NCBI GenBank assembly: GCA_959020035.1
Contig: CAUEQX010000121.1
Span: 1-5,370, forward strand
DNA: 5,370 bases
DNA from: an uncultured Collinsella sp.
GTDB taxonomy: Bacteria; Actinomycetota; Coriobacteriia; Coriobacteriales; Coriobacteriaceae
Reading direction: 5' to 3'
Shown in pieces: positions 5,004 through 5,370 of the stretch. The notes below the pieces were generated by a model that saw only the letters and a list, made by a program, of their open reading frames with translations, searched no databases and had not been told where the DNA came from. Position numbers and translations under genes: made by a program. Position 1 is the stretch's first letter. Each line of letters opens with the position of its first letter.

Positions 5004-5033
5004 TCATCCGCACATGTGCGGATGAATGTGGGA
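4996..5033. repeat. Perfect 38-bp palindrome
   Basis: The arm TCCCACATTCATCCGCACA (4996-5014) is exactly complementary to 5015-5033, with no spacer. It contains the start codon of the IS30-type fragment. The core CGGATGAA recurs once more, in direct orientation, at 5040-5047, 21 bp from the copy in the right arm. It may be an IS end, two abutted ends, or a protein-binding site. Confidence 0.85.
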
Positions 5034-5042
5034 GGTGTTCGG

Positions 5043-5198
5043 ATGAAGTTGATAATCAAGGCTTCGATAGCAAACGCAATTTGGTTTTTGAAATATGGAC
5101 GAATTCCTCGTCAGGAGGGTAAAATGGTGCCGACGGCAGCCCAAGTTGTAGAGAGCTGGGCAGAGCCGTTGCTTAATGAAGTTGGGTCATCGTCTTAG
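5043..5198 (+). CDS. Small 51-codon ORF of unknown function
   Basis: ATG 5043 follows GGGAGG (5030-5035) with a 7-nt spacer. The product starts MKLIIKASIANAIWFLKYG, a short basic and hydrophobic N-terminal segment, and ends in an acidic, soluble-looking tail. A second in-frame ATG at 5124 has its own excellent ribosome site, AGGAGG at 5113-5118 with a 5-nt spacer, and would give a 24-residue peptide starting MVPTAAQVVESWAEPLL. A strong intrinsic terminator follows 55 bp later. The reading is either a genuine small protein or peptide, or the 3' end of a gene cut by the IS30 element. The first ribosome site lies partly in the palindrome. I do not recognise a family. Confidence 0.4.
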   Translation: MKLIIKASIANAIWFLKYGRIPRQEGKMVPTAAQVVESWAEPLLNEVGSSS

Positions 5199-5204
5199 CG
5201 ACGG

Positions 5205-5230
5205 TGGCCTTTCTTAATATGAGAAAGCCA
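5205..5230 (+). other. Short hairpin downstream of the small ORF
   Basis: TGGCCTTTCT (5205-5214) can pair with AGAAAGCCA (5222-5230) with one bulged C and a 7-nt loop. No T run follows, so it is not by itself an intrinsic terminator. It may stabilise the transcript end before the terminator at 5254-5278. Confidence 0.4.
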
Positions 5231-5253
5231 TTGTCAATAGGCATGTTCGTTCG

Positions 5254-5278
5254 AGCCCGGTTTGAAACCGGGCTTTTT
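5254..5278 (+). terminator. Strong intrinsic terminator
   Basis: AGCCCGG (5254-5260) and CCGGGCT (5268-5274) form a 7-bp GC-rich stem. The TTTGAAA between them can add up to three A-T pairs. Five T (5274-5278) follow directly. It fits termination of the plus-strand transcript carrying the small ORF. Confidence 0.85.
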
Positions 5279-5292
5279 CGTTTCCCGTCGGG

Positions 5293-5356
5293 AGAGCCCG
5301 CGCACGCTGCATGGCTTAGTCGACGCTTGCCTGGCAAGCTAATATCCGCGGGCTCT
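5293..5356. other. Nested inverted repeats, possible structured RNA or recombination site
   Basis: AGAGCCCGCG (5293-5302) is exactly complementary to CGCGGGCTCT (5347-5356), 44 nt apart. Inside it, GCTTGCC (5325-5331) and GGCAAGC (5333-5339) form a second perfect inverted repeat around one base. No T run follows, and there is no TPsiC-like or CCA element that would make it a tRNA. The role is unknown. Confidence 0.45.
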
Positions 5357-5370
5357 TGCGGGCGCGCTGC

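Larger units (their letters stand above)
4611..5033 (-). mobile_element. 5' fragment of an IS30-family element, interrupted by IS21
   Basis: This comprises the IS30-type transposase N-terminus plus the palindromic sequence at its head, which is the likely terminal-repeat region. The 3' half is not found in this window. It should have lain beyond the IS21 left end, which has been lost, so a later deletion probably removed both. The outer boundary at 5033 is inferred from the palindrome. Confidence 0.5.

Noticed and set aside
5293..5356. tRNA or tmRNA-like cloverleaf
   Set aside because: The outer stem is 10 bp, and no T-arm GTTCRAxTC motif, anticodon arm or CCA-type end can be placed.

Overview
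The window looks like an accessory region of a fairly GC-rich actinobacterium. I place it in the Coriobacteriia (Eggerthella/Olsenella/Collinsella-type gut or oral bacteria) with moderate confidence. The reasons are a Flp-type (Tad) pilin N-terminus joined to BspA-type leucine-rich repeats, an IS30-type transposase fragment with a cysteine-rich block after its helix-turn-helix, and an IS21 helper ATPase with strong GC3 bias. No rRNA, tRNA or CRISPR array is visible.

Left part (1-1300). A minus-strand gene (186-1148) encodes a 320-residue protein with a short basic leader, a Flp prepilin cleavage motif G|QSTVEY, one hydrophobic helix, a Gly-rich linker and about five BspA/DUF285 repeats. Just downstream, the window edge cuts a second gene (1-40, minus) whose start region is nearly identical. 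Both genes carry a homopolymeric G tract inside the leader codons, 7 G in the complete gene and 11 G in the cut one. Both also have an inverted repeat with TGCCGC/GCGGCA half-sites about 75 nt upstream and can fold a hairpin over the start codon. This suggests a tandem, probably phase-variable family of pilin-adhesin genes and is the most interesting part of the window.

Middle part (1300-3500). A divergent gene (1337-1964) encodes an SdpI-like DUF1648 membrane protein whose frame breaks at a run of six G. A roughly 500-bp stretch without a convincing gene follows. Next is an unrecognised GC-rich gene (2466-3081) that is also frameshifted near short G runs. A 133-residue hypothetical protein on the minus strand (2994-3395) overlaps its tail. 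A terminator-like hairpin sits at 3513-3553.

Right part (3554-5370). This is mobile-element debris. It holds the C-terminal scrap of an IS21 istA, an intact istB (3782-4525) and an IS21-type right end with two 22-bp iterated repeats. That end abuts an N-terminal IS30-type transposase fragment on the opposite strand (4611-5003). A perfect 38-bp palindrome (4996-5033) lies at the start of the IS30 fragment, followed by a small 51-codon ORF, a strong intrinsic terminator (5254-5278) and a structured inverted repeat near the window edge.

How the parts relate: the pilin-like genes would depend on a prepilin peptidase and Tad secretion machinery encoded elsewhere. The SdpI-like gene shares their upstream region but need not share their function. 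The IS remnants and several broken frames show a decaying, recombining region. Some single-base frame breaks in G runs could also be sequencing or assembly errors.
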